Positions 24,054 to 35,965 of a DNA stretch of 64,000 nucleotides are shown here, one piece after another. The notes under the pieces are model-generated. The model worked only from the letters and a program-made list of their open reading frames with translations. It made no database searches and was not told the DNA's origin. The position numbers and the translations under genes were made by a program. Source of the DNA: Przewalskia tangutica (taxonomy: Eukaryota; Streptophyta; Magnoliopsida; Solanales; Solanaceae); NCBI GenBank assembly GCA_029844215.1, contig JAQGDG010000147.1, forward strand, positions 244,775 through 308,774, in the 5' to 3' direction. How positions within the stretch are numbered: the first letter of the stretch is position 1; each line of letters opens with the position of its first letter.

Positions 24054-24064
24054 TTCTTCCCCTT
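24054..24064 (-). other. Polypurine tract of C' (complement)
   Basis: TTCTTCCCCTT directly follows the LTR end. Read on the minus strand it is a purine run before the 3' LTR. GAAACATTC..CCGAATGTTCC follows, the same phrase as in A, B and F. Confidence 0.8.
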
Positions 24065-25000
24065 AGAAACATTCATCCCGAATGTTCCTTCTAAGTCTCC
24101 AAACGCATACGCACAGATTGCCTTCACTACTATACTTACGAAACCAATTATGCCACCAATGGCCATAATATAACATACGCAAAAACTCAACCGAGCCAAC
24201 GAGGAATCACCTCTAAGATGTAAAACAACACTAACTCCCATTCCCGCCCAAAGAATACTTTCTTCGTGACCTTCACTTCACAAAAATGATCACTTTCATC
24301 CCCTTAACACATGTTCACTTCTTTCCTTACCCGCCGCATCTTTCTCAGACACCCGAACTCTTTCTAGTACACGCACTCATACCCACTATCGCTCGCTTCA
24401 AAACCTCGAGTCACTACCTCCAAACTTGGTCATCTTACTAGCCTCAAATTCCTTTAGGCCATTCCCGACCTTCACGATCCGACTCGTCGAACGATCCACG
24501 AACTCATACGATGGTTACCTAAACTTCACAAGACCTCAGGACTCTACCACCAAGTGACCACCTCGAATCGACTCCCACTCATTCCGGCCACGTTGACCCG
24601 CACATGGCCTCAACCCGACCCACAAGCGCTTAAACTCTCTCGCTCCCGATCCGAACAATCTTACTAATTCACGCTATGAAAGCTATCACTTTCATCTCAC
24701 ACTACCCATGGAATTATCCCACAATATATTTCACGATACCAAGTACTTCACAAAGACCAACCGTAAAATCACCCACTCAAGACGGCCTTGCATCCAAGGT
24801 CCTAACTGTTATAAATTCTAAGTCTCACAATTGTCTCATCCCAGACTTACCCTTTTCAACTACCCATGTTTTCTAATTCACACTTAACACAATGCTTTCC
24901 GTACATAGCACTTAATACGATCCACCATAACAACATAAACCAATCTTAAGGGTCAAGATATCTCTCAGAATTCATCGCCTCACTTTCCTTTGTCGCCTAA
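24065..25000 (-). other. Non-coding 3' internal segment of C'
   Basis: About 900 bp between the purine tract and the end of gag. Similar sequence occurs in D (47740-48480) and in C1 from position 1. I see no coding pattern and no pol remnant. Confidence 0.6.
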
Positions 25001-25734
25001 TCATAATCCCGCCGCAGGCCTAGCTATATAAGGCGATGAACCACCACCGATCCCGGCGTCGAAGTCTCTACATCCGTGCTACCGCCTGACAAATCCTCAC
25101 CAAATGGCCCTGTTGGCCGCAAACATACAAGCTGTCGAAGCAGTACGACACTCCCCATAATGGAGTCTATTACAACGGACACAACGAGGTAGGGGTGACC
25201 TCATCTGACTAACACCCCCTTCTCCCGAACAATCAACTCAAGAATCGACCTTGCAGGGCCGAGTCATCCTCTCAGATCCTCCTACTGACATCCTCCCATC
25301 ACACGGCCCCCGACGGCCGCAAGTATAACAATATCCCAAACTAGCACGACACCCTGAGGATCATCCTCACCTCTCTATCCATAGAACTCTGGCGAACTGC
25401 AACTCAAGAAATCCCAAGTCTCGCACTATCTGCTTCTGTGGTGAATCACTGGTACCGCTGAACCACCGGCCCCGTCTGTCTCATTCCCACCACCACCAGC
25501 TAGTAATCGCCATCTCTCAACTCATATCCTCGCCCCGGTCATGGAACTCGAGGCTCGTATCGTGGCCTCGTGAGAAACTGCCGCGCCTAAACTCACTGGG
25601 CTAGCGCGCCATAAAACTCGCTGCCCAAGTACTATCTCGTAATGACCGTGTGTGCTCTCAGAACCTCTCGTGTTCTACTCGTAGCTCCTCTCGCCGCTTG
25701 TCCATCCGGGCCCCGGTTGACTTCGTAGAGGCAT
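25000..25734 (-). pseudogene. gag remnant of C'
   Basis: Read on the minus strand from the ATG at 25734-25732. The first frame gives MPLRSQPGPGWTSGERSYE and then a stop. A zinc-knuckle remnant lies at about 25128-25090, where codons for cysteine, GGCCA repeats and a GGCCATTTGG stretch correspond to C..CG..GH with indels. The same knuckle in C1 is split by element A, and in D it lies at 48613-48574. The capsid part between is broken in all frames. The product would have been a particle protein only. Confidence 0.65.
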
Positions 25735-25923
25735 ACCTGTACATAAGAATACGCTGCAGGAGTCCAACTTATAACACAACTCTAAGGCACGATCTCGTAG
25801 GGAGAAGAATGGAAACTAATCCTAAATATCCTCAGAGCATCCCGACATAGCGTATGCACAACACGCCGATAATCAAGCACTTACTAGATACGGTCAGAGA
25901 CACTTTCCGAGGATTAATCGCTC

Positions 25924-25930
25924 GATACCA
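25924..25930 (-). other. Primer binding site of C' (complement)
   Basis: GATACCA is followed by CTTT and then the LTR start TGTCACGACC. On the minus strand it reads TGGTATC, as in A, B and F. Confidence 0.75.
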
Positions 25931-26606
25931 CTTTTGTCACGACCGACTGGCCCGCGATCGTGCCTTACCCTGCACCCTAGTGATACAACATCGAGAAAAT
26001 CAATGAAATAAAAACTTAAACATGAAACAAGATAAAATAAAAAAACAGTTAACCAAAACTGTTACCTTTCTCATATATATATATATACTTGAACAAGCAT
26101 CCTTTACAAACCCTTCCCACAACAAAGATTACTGCACTTAAGAATGTAACCACAACTACGACGACAGGTCTTCGCCATACCCCTCGAATGTAAGTACCTA
26201 CAACAACAGGACTATACTAAAGATAAGCCACCGAGAAACAGAGCTTCCCGAAAGTGAATCGTGATCCTATGAGCGAGGATCAACAATCGCGTACTTCTAC
26301 CGCAGATGTAACGCAACCCCGGCGAGGTCAAGACAATGTACCAAGTATGTGAAATCAAAATACATTAAATGAAATCATAATAGTCTATATAAAGCAGAGA
26401 CATGTATGATAACCAAACTACAAGATACAACATATAAGCAACATGTCAAGTCGTGACTCACGCCTCAAAGTCATCACTCAAATATAACAACGGGTCTCAC
26501 GCCCACAACATCAATCATGCCCGTGGAATTTCTTCCTCACCGCAAGCCTCATGATATAACAACACCAAGGAGTACACATGAACACCGTGCCCCACTGTGT
26601 CATAAA

Positions 26607-27175
26607 ACCGTGACGGCAAGTACGGCGCTAACTACCGATACCAAAGCCGTGATCATCAATCGGCCGGCAAGTACGAAAGCCAACTACCGATACCAAAGCC
26701 GCATTAACAATACTATACAACTATACCACGGTCGACCCGGCAAGTACGGTCCAACTACCGATACCAAAGTCGCACACGTCACGACGGCAAGTACGAAGAC
26801 CAACTTCCGTGATACCAAAGTCGGATCACGAGACTTCGCCACTAAACCGACTCATGGTCGACACGCGGTGCGTGATAGCCTCTACCAGATCCTCCCGCGC
26901 CACGAGCCGACGGGGCAAGTAACTGTGCTAACCACCGATCACAACCGTAAGTCGCGACATTTCGCCGCTGGTCGACACGCAAGTGCGCGATATTTCTACC
27001 AGATCCACCACCACGAATGACGGGGAAAGTAACCAGCTAACCACCGATCACAACCGTAAGTCACGAGACTTCGCCACCAAACCGAACGGGCAAGTACGGG
27101 CTAACTACCGTAACCAAAGCCGAATCAGCCACGATCGGCAAGTACGACGAGCCAACTACCGATACCAAAGCCGAA
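26607..27175. repeat. Tandem array in the C' 5' LTR
   Basis: Same GGCAAGTAC..CTAACTACCGATACCAAAG units as 20994-21545. The array produces an accidental open frame of 167 codons (26517-27020). Confidence 0.75.
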
Positions 27176-29192
27176 TCGAAACCTCACGGAGAGCTAGTCC
27201 ATGGAATAACAATAATGGTCACATGCCCCTAATCCCTTTATCTGCAGACATGCCCATGTGACAATAATAATGGAAGATACCTGCGGAATCCTCCGTCACC
27301 GCCAGACGCCCAAGTAAGTTCACAACAAGTTAGCCGCCTCCATCGAGAGACGCTATGGTATAGAAATACAATACTTGCACAACAAAAGCTATCACAATTA
27401 GCATAGGCAAGCTCAACATACTTATAGACTTTCATTAACATGTAAATTGATTCACCATTTAAAAACTCAAGTACTCCCATTTTATGCCAACAATCCGGGT
27501 TTTAACCCTAAAGTACTACGTACATAAATTCTTTCAAAAAGATCTATTTCTTTTACAAAGGTCACACGATACCCGTAGTATCAAAATAGAGTAACTATCT
27601 TTTCAAGTAAACCAAAACAATTTCCATACTTTCTTTTTAAACCAAATCATTTCTCCCTTTAAAGTCAAGTTACCATTTTAAATCCAATAATAAAACCATC
27701 TTTTTGTTTTCATAAAGTCGTTATAACTAACTTCCCATAAAGCTATTATAACACTTTATGTTTTAAACCAATTTAAGAAAAAACCATGCCTTTCTTTTAA
27801 ACCAAAACACTTCAAATTCTCAAGTCTCTTTTCTTTTAGAAATCAAGTTCCCATCAGGAATTTAAGAAAATCAATACTTGTTATTAATGATTTTATTAAA
27901 GCAACATGATCTAGGAAATGTAATACAATTTTGTCTTATCTTAGCTTCTATGCAGATGGAGGTTTCTACTTGTTTTAATAATAATTAATTTGTCAATACA
28001 TTTTCCTTTATTAACGTTGCCGTGGTTTGTTCGATACTTATTCTCATTTCCAAAATCAATATAACTTATTCCTTTTCCTTTTCTTTAGACAAAGTACTCA
28101 TTTCTCACGAATGAGGTTTCACCACTTTTTAACACAATTAAAGTTCTTCACATTTCATATCAAGTCAAATATAAGTCAAGTCTCTTATCTTTTAAAAACA
28201 ACAAACCATTCTTTTACCTACATAAAGTCGTTATAACTAACTTCCCATAAAGTTATTATAACACTTTATGTTTTAAACCAACCAAAATTGCTTAGCACAC
28301 GACGCTCACCGCATTACATAGTTTACAACAATCATGCTAGAAAAGATAGAAGAGGTTCACATACCTCGCGACGATTATCGATAATTAGCAAAACGCCCAA
28401 AGTACTATAACCCCGCTTAGCCTTTTCCACCCTTCAAGTAGAATACGCTACTCGTAGTACTTCAACCTATAAAGGCCACAAAACGCCTATCAACTTCTAG
28501 ATCTCTTCAGAGAACATTTCAAAGTACAAGGTTCCTTATTCTACGGAAAATTCGCAAGACCTCCCGAACTACATAAATCTCCTCCTCTATCAAGGCCCGC
28601 TACCAAGCCAACAACCTGGGGTTACATCGCCTAACCTGACGTGTACAACATCGCCTCACAATAATACTACAAGTTCATCAGAATACAATTTAACGAATAC
28701 AGCTTCAATTCTTTATAATCATCCTTCCAATATATCTTCTACTCAATTCTAAACTACTATAATATGAAATATACAATTACAATAGGATAAAGATCATTAC
28801 CTCGATAAGCCCATAATTATCCAAGATTTATAAGTCGATCCCGAGCAACGCTTAGCTCCAAATCCTTACGCTCCAACCCGCCTCCAAGAAACCCTTAAGC
28901 TCCTAACCAACTCCTCTTCAAGATCCAACTCCAAAGTGAAGAACACTTAGGCTCAACTATGGCAAGTTTCGGCCAAGGTGTATATCTAAGGCTAGTGGTG
29001 TGAAATCTTTTCCAACTCTTGGTTTACAATCTTCCTAACACTCTAAGGAAGAACAATTAAAAGTTTAAGAATTTTTGGACAACTTTTGGTCAAGGGGAGG
29101 CTCAAACCCGAGAGCTCAACAACAAGTGGAGGAGTATTTTTGCCTCGAAATTATCTCAAGAATGGACGTAAGTCTTGCAAGCTTAAGTGGTC

Positions 29193-29200
29193 TATTTATA
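29193..29200 (-). promoter_or_regulatory. TATA box of the C' 5' LTR
   Basis: TATAAATAGA on the minus strand lies 487 bp from the LTR start. It is the promoter of the complete copy. Confidence 0.6.
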
Positions 29201-29691
29201 GAGAAATCCATGGCCAAGATCATGGCAAGTGTGTGGTGAGATCTCGGGACATGTGTGTATGGATTTAACCAACCAAATGTCTACCACAAAAAGGGACAAG
29301 TTGGCTCGCCACTTGTCCACCACAAAAACGCCCAGCCGCCCCCTAATTTTCGCCATACGCCACAAGGTGCCATGGTCGCCTCCTACTGGGCCCAAAATAT
29401 TTCATCTCCAAAATATCCGCAAATCCAAAATCTCCAAAACAAAGTGGCCCCACAAAACCAGAATTTCTGGCCCCACGTGACCAAATCCAAAATAAAATTC
29501 CATAATTATATAATAATCCAAGAAGTCCAAATACCAAACTGGGAATCCAATTCCCATTATCGAACCTTTTTCCTTCACAAAATCCTAAACTTTTCCGTCA
29601 AAAATCACATCTATCTTCCTTTCCAAAATTATCGCAGATTCTCGCACGCACGCCCTCACATACATACCGGAACTACGGGTGTAATAATTAC

Positions 29692-30708
29692 ATATGAACA
29701 CCGTGTCCCACTCGTGTCATAAAACCATACGGCAAGTACGGCGCATAGCTACTGCATCCAAAGCCGCATCATCAATCGATCGGCAAGTACGTAAAGCCAA
29801 CTACCGATACCAAAGCCGCACTAACAATACTATATAACTATACCACGGTTCGACACGGCAAGTACGAAGCCGACTACCGATACCAAAGTCGCACACGAAA
29901 TGACGGGGCAAGTACGTGGCTAACTACCGATACCAAAGTCGTAATCACGATATTTCGCCAATACACTATAAACTAACTCACGGTTCGACACGGCAAGTAC
30001 GAAGCCGACTACCGATACCAAAGCCGCACACACGAGTCGATTGGGGCAAGTACGAGGGCTAACTACCGTGATACCAAAGTCAGAATTACGAACTTCGTCC
30101 AAACACCGACTGCTGGTCGACATCGCGGCAAGTGCGATAGCCTCTACCAGATCCTCCCCGCGCCACGTAGCCGACGGGGCAAGTAACTGTGCAACCACCG
30201 ATCACAACCGTAAGTCACGCAGACTTCGCCACAAACCGAACGGCAAGTACGGCGCTAACTACCGTAATCAAAGCCGAATCAGCCACGATCGGCAAGTACG
30301 AGCCAACTACCATATACCAAAGCCGACCAAGAAACCTCACGGAGAGCTAGTCCATGGAATAACAATAATGGTCACACGCCACGGAATCCTCATCGGTGTA
30401 GACATGTCCACGTGACAATAATAATGGAAGCATACCCGCGGAATCCTCCACACGCCAGACGCCCAAGTAGGTTCACAACAAGTCACGCTTCTCCATCGAG
30501 ACGCGCTGGTATAGAAATACAATACGTGCACAACAAAACTATCACAACTAGCATAGGCAAGTTCAACATACTTTTAGACTTTCATTAACATGTAAATTGA
30601 TTCACCATTTATATAAACTCAAGTACTCCCATTTTGTGCCAACAATCCGGTTTTAACTCCTAAAGTACTACGCACTTAAATTCTTTCAAAAGATCCTTTC
30701 TTTACAAA
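29692..30708 (-). repeat. C1 5' LTR, middle piece (segment 2 of 3)
   Basis: It resumes the C1 LTR after C' and aligns with 26576 to about 27545 of the C' 5' LTR. It includes a tandem array at 29735-30325. It stops abruptly in TTTACAAAAG, after which plus-strand LTR sequence of F begins. Confidence 0.8.
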
Positions 30709-31402
30709 AGTTTTACGACTAGCCTTCAGATCGTAGTTGGCTATTCTACTCGCCCGATCGGCTTGACGACGCAGCAGTGATCTAGTGTTCAGTTCACATA
30801 CGGTGTTGTTTTACATCACGTACCGCCATGAGGAAGGAGTTCCACGCATGATTGATATCATGGGCGTGAGACCCATAGTAATGTGCGAGTGGTGATTTTG
30901 AGGACACGCGCCCCTTACTTGACATATCCGCTTACTTATCGAGAAATAGTTTTATAAAATGATGAAATGTGATTTCATTACGTATTTTCGCCACATACTT
31001 GGTACTGCTGCATCGACCTTTCTGGCCGCTCATGCCGCAGTAGAGGTACACCAATTGTCGATCCTCGCCATGATCGCAGTCAGCGCTTGGGAAGCTCGCT
31101 TCTCCGAGGCTTATCTTTTCGTATAGTCCCCGTCATTGTAGGTACTTGTATATTCGTGGTATGGGTGGCCCCGTCCGCCATAGCCATGTTACATTCTTAG
31201 AGGTTTGTAGTACTCACAAGGTGGTTTGTAAAGGATTTTAACTGTTTCAATTATATGTATATACACGGCGTAACCGCTGTTAGCCTGCTTTTCTTATGTT
31301 GTATTTTGTTTCCTATTTAAGTTTTTATTTCCGCTGATTTTCTCGATGTCAGATTACCAGGTGCCCGGTAAGGCACTGCAGGCCCGAGGCCTGGTCGTGA
31401 CA
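30709..31402 (+). repeat. Element F 5' LTR, truncated
   Basis: Matches about 36014-36707 of the 3' LTR and ends CTGGTCGTGACA. Some 2.3 kb including the promoter part is missing. Confidence 0.85.
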
Positions 31403-31406
31403 AAAG

Positions 31407-31413
31407 TGGTATC
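31407..31413 (+). other. Primer binding site of element F
   Basis: TGGTATC, followed by GTGAGCG, starts four bases after the LTR end. Confidence 0.8.
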
Positions 31414-31595
31414 GTGAGCGCTTAGTCCTCAAAAGTGTCTACAAACCGTATCTAGTAGTCTCGACATCGCGTGTCGGCACTACACCTATAATCGTGAGGT
31501 CGCAGGATATTTAGGATTGGTTTCTATTCTTCTCACTGAGATCGCGCCTTAGAGTCGTGTTGTAAGTTGACTCCCGACGATTCTTTATGCCGCTT

Positions 31596-32640
31596 ATGCC
31601 TCCACGCAAGGCAACCAGAGCCCGTATGGGCAAGCGCAGAGAGGAGCGAGCAGAGCAAAGAATGTCTCACCGAGGCCACAAGACTGAGCCTCCATCCACG
31701 ATCAGAACAGAGGATATGGGTTACAAGGAGACGGCCCGCCACTAGCCAGGATCGTGGCTAGACACGAGGATGACGCGTGAGCCTGAGGTTCCAGAGCACC
31801 CTTAGTTCACCCCGCATCGGATAGTTCGAGACTACGGACTTTTTGAGCCGCAGCCCACCCGAAGTTCTACGCGTCGAGGCCGAGGATGATCCGCAGGAGT
31901 TCATCCGACGCTACAATGATCATGAGAGTGATCAAGGCTTCGAGACCGAGCCGGTGGTCTTAGGTTCGATCGGCCGCGTGATACCGCAATGACTTGATTG
32001 ATTCGCTGAGCCGCCCTGGGAGAGCATGCGCCTCCAAATGTTGGGACTAGTTCTCGAGGCATTTCTCACCATTTCTTGCCTCCGCAGATGGGAGGGCACG
32101 GCCGATGATTACGAGACAGACAGAGGCGCACGGCTCGGGAGTACAACGTGGAGTTCGACTGCTGGCTCGATATATCCTCGCGAGTAGCAGATATGAGGAC
32201 AGAGTGCACCGCTATGTCACAGGTCGATGATTACTTAGCAGAGTTGTCGTGTAGCTCTTCACCGCACGACATTGCCCGCACGCAGCTTATTCACTGGTGC
32301 GAGGAACGGAGAGGCCGGATTGACCAATACCAGGTTAAGGCCAGACGACAGGTCCTTGGTAACTTTCGAGGCGACCACCTCGAGCAGACCAGTTATGCGC
32401 CTCCGCCAAGACAGAGTAGTCCTCACGCCTTCGTGGCATCCAGGTATTCGTGGAGCGTGTCGTGGCTCCAAGGATCTGTGTTTTGGAGCAGGGGTGTTGG
32501 CGACGAAGCCACCCCGACCTCGCAGCCAACATGTAAACCCCATACACGGGAGTGTCACAGATTCAGAGGACTTGTTTTACATGCGACACAGGCCACTTTA
32601 TAGAAATTGCCCACTGCAGGTAGCGCGGACGTAGAGACTC
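31596..32640 (+). pseudogene. gag remnant of element F, the best-kept gag start in the window
   Basis: ATG 31596 opens 49 codons beginning MPPRKATRARMGKRREERAE and ending in a stop near 31743. This N-terminus recurs in E (MPPRKATAARRAKR). Capsid-like traces follow in other frames, including AEDDPQEFIRR near 31879-31912 and a YLAELSCSSSPHDIART piece near 32232-32285. A knuckle remnant at about 32571-32620 reads CFTCDTGHF and has one residue fewer than the usual CCHC spacing. No protease or pol sequence is seen before the purine tract. The product would have been the particle protein. Confidence 0.7.
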
Positions 32641-33684
32641 TACTGGATCGCCATGGTTCTTCGCCTTCAATAGCTAGGTGGTGTTTATAAACCGCGCCAT
32701 GGCAGGGTCGTGGTGGAAGTTCTCGCCTAATGGTCCTGAACCGCCTATTTGATTTCGTATATCCTTAAACCTCTAGAGACTAGTATACATCGTGATAAGA
32801 TTAGTATATTTTAAGTGTTATGTCAGATAGCATTGTGTTAATTGTGATTAGAAAACACGGTTAGTTGAAAAGGTAAGATCGGGACAGGAAATTGCGAGCC
32901 TTAGAATATTCCACGTGGAGACCTTAGAGGCGAGGTCGTCTTGAGTAAAAGATTTTTTTTTTTTTTTTTTTTAAGATTGACCTTTGGCGGGGTGCATAGT
33001 ATACGGGGTGTATATTTGTGTTATAAGTCCCTGAGTGGCGTGAATTGAAAGAGGGTAGTCGAGCTAAGAACACCACTAGGTTTTCGTGGACTGATTAGCG
33101 AGATTGTTCCGACGGGGAACAAGAGTCGCGCGATAAACGGGCCTGCCGAGGCCAGATTCGGTCAACCCGCAACCCGGATCAAGTAAGGAAAATTTGTGGT
33201 GGTCCCGCTACGTGATAGGTCACGAGGGTACTAGGCCCAAGTTTAGGTAACCATCGACGGTTCGTGGACGCGCTCGACCGTGATCGATCGCAAGGCCGGA
33301 ATGGCCTTATAGTAAATCGCCTAGTGAGATGACCAAGTTCGAGGTAGTAACCTGTGGTCAGGAAATCGAAGCGTAATCAAGTGGAACGGTACTATAGAGA
33401 GTTCGTGTACGGTATGGTACGACGAGTAAGAAAAAGCTAATACGTGTTACGCAGAACGAAGTGATCATTCTTTCGCTAAGTAAGATGCGAAAGCGAGTAT
33501 CCTTTAGACCACGGGTGGAAGCTTTTGTGATATTAGAAATGATTCCTCGCTGCTCGGATTTGAGTTTTGCGCTTAGGTTATATTATGGTCAAAGCGTGGC
33601 ATAATCGTTACGTAAGCATAAGAGTTGAGACTATACCGCATACGATGTTTAAAGATTTCAAGGAACATCCGGACGAATGTTTCT
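32640..33684 (+). other. Non-coding 3' internal segment of element F
   Basis: About 1 kb without recognisable coding. It holds a run of 20 T at 32953-32972. It ends with GGAACATCCGGACGAATG just before the purine tract, the phrase shared with A and B. Confidence 0.6.
32953..32972. repeat. Poly-T run (20 T)
   Basis: An uninterrupted T20 inside the F internal region, with no counterpart noticed in the related elements. Confidence 0.9.
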
Positions 33685-33692
33685 GGGAAAGA
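33685..33692 (+). other. Polypurine tract of element F
   Basis: GGGAAAGA followed by C lies directly before the LTR. It is weaker than in A and B. Confidence 0.55.
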
Positions 33693-33996
33693 CGTTACAC
33701 CCCGTAGTTCCGGTATGATGAGGAGGACGACGCAAGAATACGGCGAATAGTGGAAAGAAAGAAAGACGTGATTTTTCACGGAAAAGTTTCCGGTTTTGAA
33801 GGAAAAGGTTCACGGGAATTCGTTCCTGATTTGGTATTTCGACTTCGATTATATTAGAATTATGGGATTTTATTTTCTGAATGGTCACGCTGGGCCCACG
33901 GAGAAATTTATGGTTTTGTGGGGCCCACTTTGTTTTCGAGTTTTTCGATATTTTGGATATTTTCGGAAGATGAAATATTTTGATGAGTAAGGGGGC

Positions 33997-34006
33997 GACA
34001 CGTGTC
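33997..34006 (+). promoter_or_regulatory. G-box palindrome in the F 3' LTR
   Basis: A perfect GACACGTGTC 304 bp into the LTR and about 160 bp upstream of the TATA box. Confidence 0.55.
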
Positions 34007-34164
34007 ACCTCTTAGTGGCCACGCTGGTTAATCGAGGGATGTTGTTCAGCCACTGGTCTCGAAACGCCACGGCACTGCTCTGTTTTGTGCCATGTGGTGG
34101 GACCCACACACACATGGCCCAATCTAGACCACACACTTGCTATGATCTTGACCCTTGATTTCTC

Positions 34165-34172
34165 TATAAATA
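34165..34172 (+). promoter_or_regulatory. TATA box of the F 3' LTR
   Basis: TATAAATA followed by CCCCCTT lies 472 bp into the LTR. Position and sequence equal those in A. Confidence 0.65.
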
Positions 34173-35512
34173 CCCCCTTAGTGCAAGACATAATTTCATC
34201 CCACACTTAAAGATTTTCCAAGGCAAATATACTCCATCCCTTTAGCTTGCTCTCGTCCAACCCCTTCTTGTGTAGAAAATACTTCAAGTGTTGTTGTATA
34301 ATCCCAAATACCTTAGCCTAGTATCCCTAGTTGTATTCCAAAGTTATTTCAATACTAGGAGCCCGGAAATACTACTTTATTCCTTTAGTCGCAAAATAAA
34401 ACCCTAGAAAAATCTTCATAGCTTAGATGAAGTGTTAAGAGAAGTTGTTTAGAAACTTCTAAGGGTTGCTTGGAGCGGGTTGGAGCGTAAGGAATCGAGC
34501 CAAACGCTGCTCAAGATCGACTTATAATCTTGGATAATTTTGGGCTTATCGAGGTAATGATCTACGTCCCCAATCAGAATCGGATATTACATATCAGAGT
34601 AGTTTAGAATCGAGTATAAGATATATGGAAGGATGATTAAAAGAATTGAACCGATTTACATCGACCGTATTTATAGTAGACTTGCGTAGTATTATCGCGA
34701 GGCGTATGTACACGTCCTGCTAGACGGTAATCCTCGAGTTGTCGGGCTCGCAGCGTGCCTCATATGTGAGGTTATTTACGTGATCGCGTGAGGTGCCGCC
34801 GCTCAGAGGATAAGGATCGTTGTACTTAGAATTATTCTATAAAGAGAACTAGAAGTTGATAGATGTATTGTGAATATTATGCTGGTCTTCTACGCGCTTA
34901 CTCGACTGGCAGGATTGCCAAGAGGTATGTGATTCTTCCTATACTCGAGCATGATTGTTGTGAACTATATAGTACCGTAGACGACGTGTCCTAAATGAAT
35001 TTTGTTTGTTTAAAACATAAAGTGTTATAATGGCTTTACGGGAAGTTAGTTATAACGACTTTACGAAGATAAAAGAAAGATTTGATTTTGAAAGCTAAAC
35101 GACTTGATTTCGGAAAAGGAGAAGTAACTTGATTTAAGTATAGGTTACTTGTTTTGAAAAGAGTGTTATCAGTTTTAAAAGTATACTTGATGTTGTTTTA
35201 AAAGAAAAGCACTCGTTTAAAAAGTATAGAGTACTTGATTTTTAAAAGTCTTGTAAAGATTTTTACGGGCGGCGTAATTTGGTTTGAAAAGAAAACGTGT
35301 TTTTGATACTACCAAAGATAGTATCGTGTGGCTTTTACGTAAAAGAGGTATTTTTGAAAGAATGAAAGTATGTAGTATTTTGGGGTTGAAACCCGATTGT
35401 TGACATAAACGAAAGCACGCTGAACTTCGCTTACGCATGTGATAGCCTTTGTTGTGCAAGTGTTTTGATTCTGCTACCGTGTTCTCGCGAGGCCGGCTAT
35501 CTAATTGATTGC

Positions 35513-35690
35513 TGACATACCGACACGCTGACGGTCCACGCATGCGCCCACCATGAGTGTTATCTTGTCGTTTCTTTCGACATACCGACACGCTGCGGCC
35601 CACGCATGCTGGCCCACTTTGAGTATTATCTTGTTATTTTTCGACATACCGACGCACGGACGGTCCACTAGCATGCCCAAAGAGGACGGT
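35513..35690. repeat. Tandem array 1 in the F 3' LTR
   Basis: Three units of about 60-75 bp each start GACATACCGACACGC, followed by GGTCCACGCATG. The deletion removed this part from the 5' LTR. Confidence 0.8.
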
Positions 35691-35837
35691 TTCACGCCAT
35701 GCTTATACCGAGGTAAGATGCCGGTACGCGGTCATCGAGGGTTAAATTCCCGGTTATGTTATTAGTCCACGGACCGCTAATTCACGGTTTCGCCGCAGCC
35801 GACGAGCGATCACGGCTTGATTTGTACACGTGGTTAC

Positions 35838-35965
35838 AGTACACTTTAGATACTTGTCCCGGCCATTTCTCGTATCGGCAGTTCGTAAATAGCTTAAGAT
35901 ACTTGCCACTGGCCATATCTCGAGACTGTAGGGCTCGTACGTTAGCTTAAGATACTTGCCTCGCC
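35838..35965. repeat. Tandem array 2 in the F 3' LTR
   Basis: Three units share TTAAGATACTTGCC and a following GGCCATATCTCG-like stretch. Confidence 0.7.

Larger units (their letters stand above)
20323..29686 (-). mobile_element. Element C': complete gag-only LTR retrotransposon inside an LTR of its own kind
   Basis: LTRs are at 20323-24053 (3') and 25935-29686 (5'). The primer site complement is at 25924-25930, the purine tract complement at 24054-24064, and the internal region is 1.88 kb. The interrupted C1 LTR reads AAGGATTA to the left and ATTACATATGAACACC to the right. Uninterrupted copies read AAGGAGTACACATGAACACC. This supports an ATTAC target duplication with slight loss at the left. 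The internal region carries a gag remnant and no pol. Confidence 0.8.
25935..29686 (-). repeat. Element C' 5' LTR
   Basis: The 3752 bp partner of 20323-24053 has a tandem array at 26607-27175 and a TATA box complement at 29193-29200. The outer end reads GGGTGTAATA, where other copies have GTGTAACA. ATTAC (29687-29691) follows as the target duplication. Confidence 0.85.

Noticed and set aside
26517..27020. Open frame of 167 codons, among the longest in the window
   Set aside because: It lies inside the minisatellite of the C' 5' LTR, its peptide repeats with the array, and the paired LTR copies do not keep the frame.
19673..29686. A tandem LTR-internal-LTR-internal chain from unequal recombination
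   Set aside because: It first seemed likely because the LTR is flanked by a primer site on one side and a purine tract on the other. Nesting resolves this without recombination.
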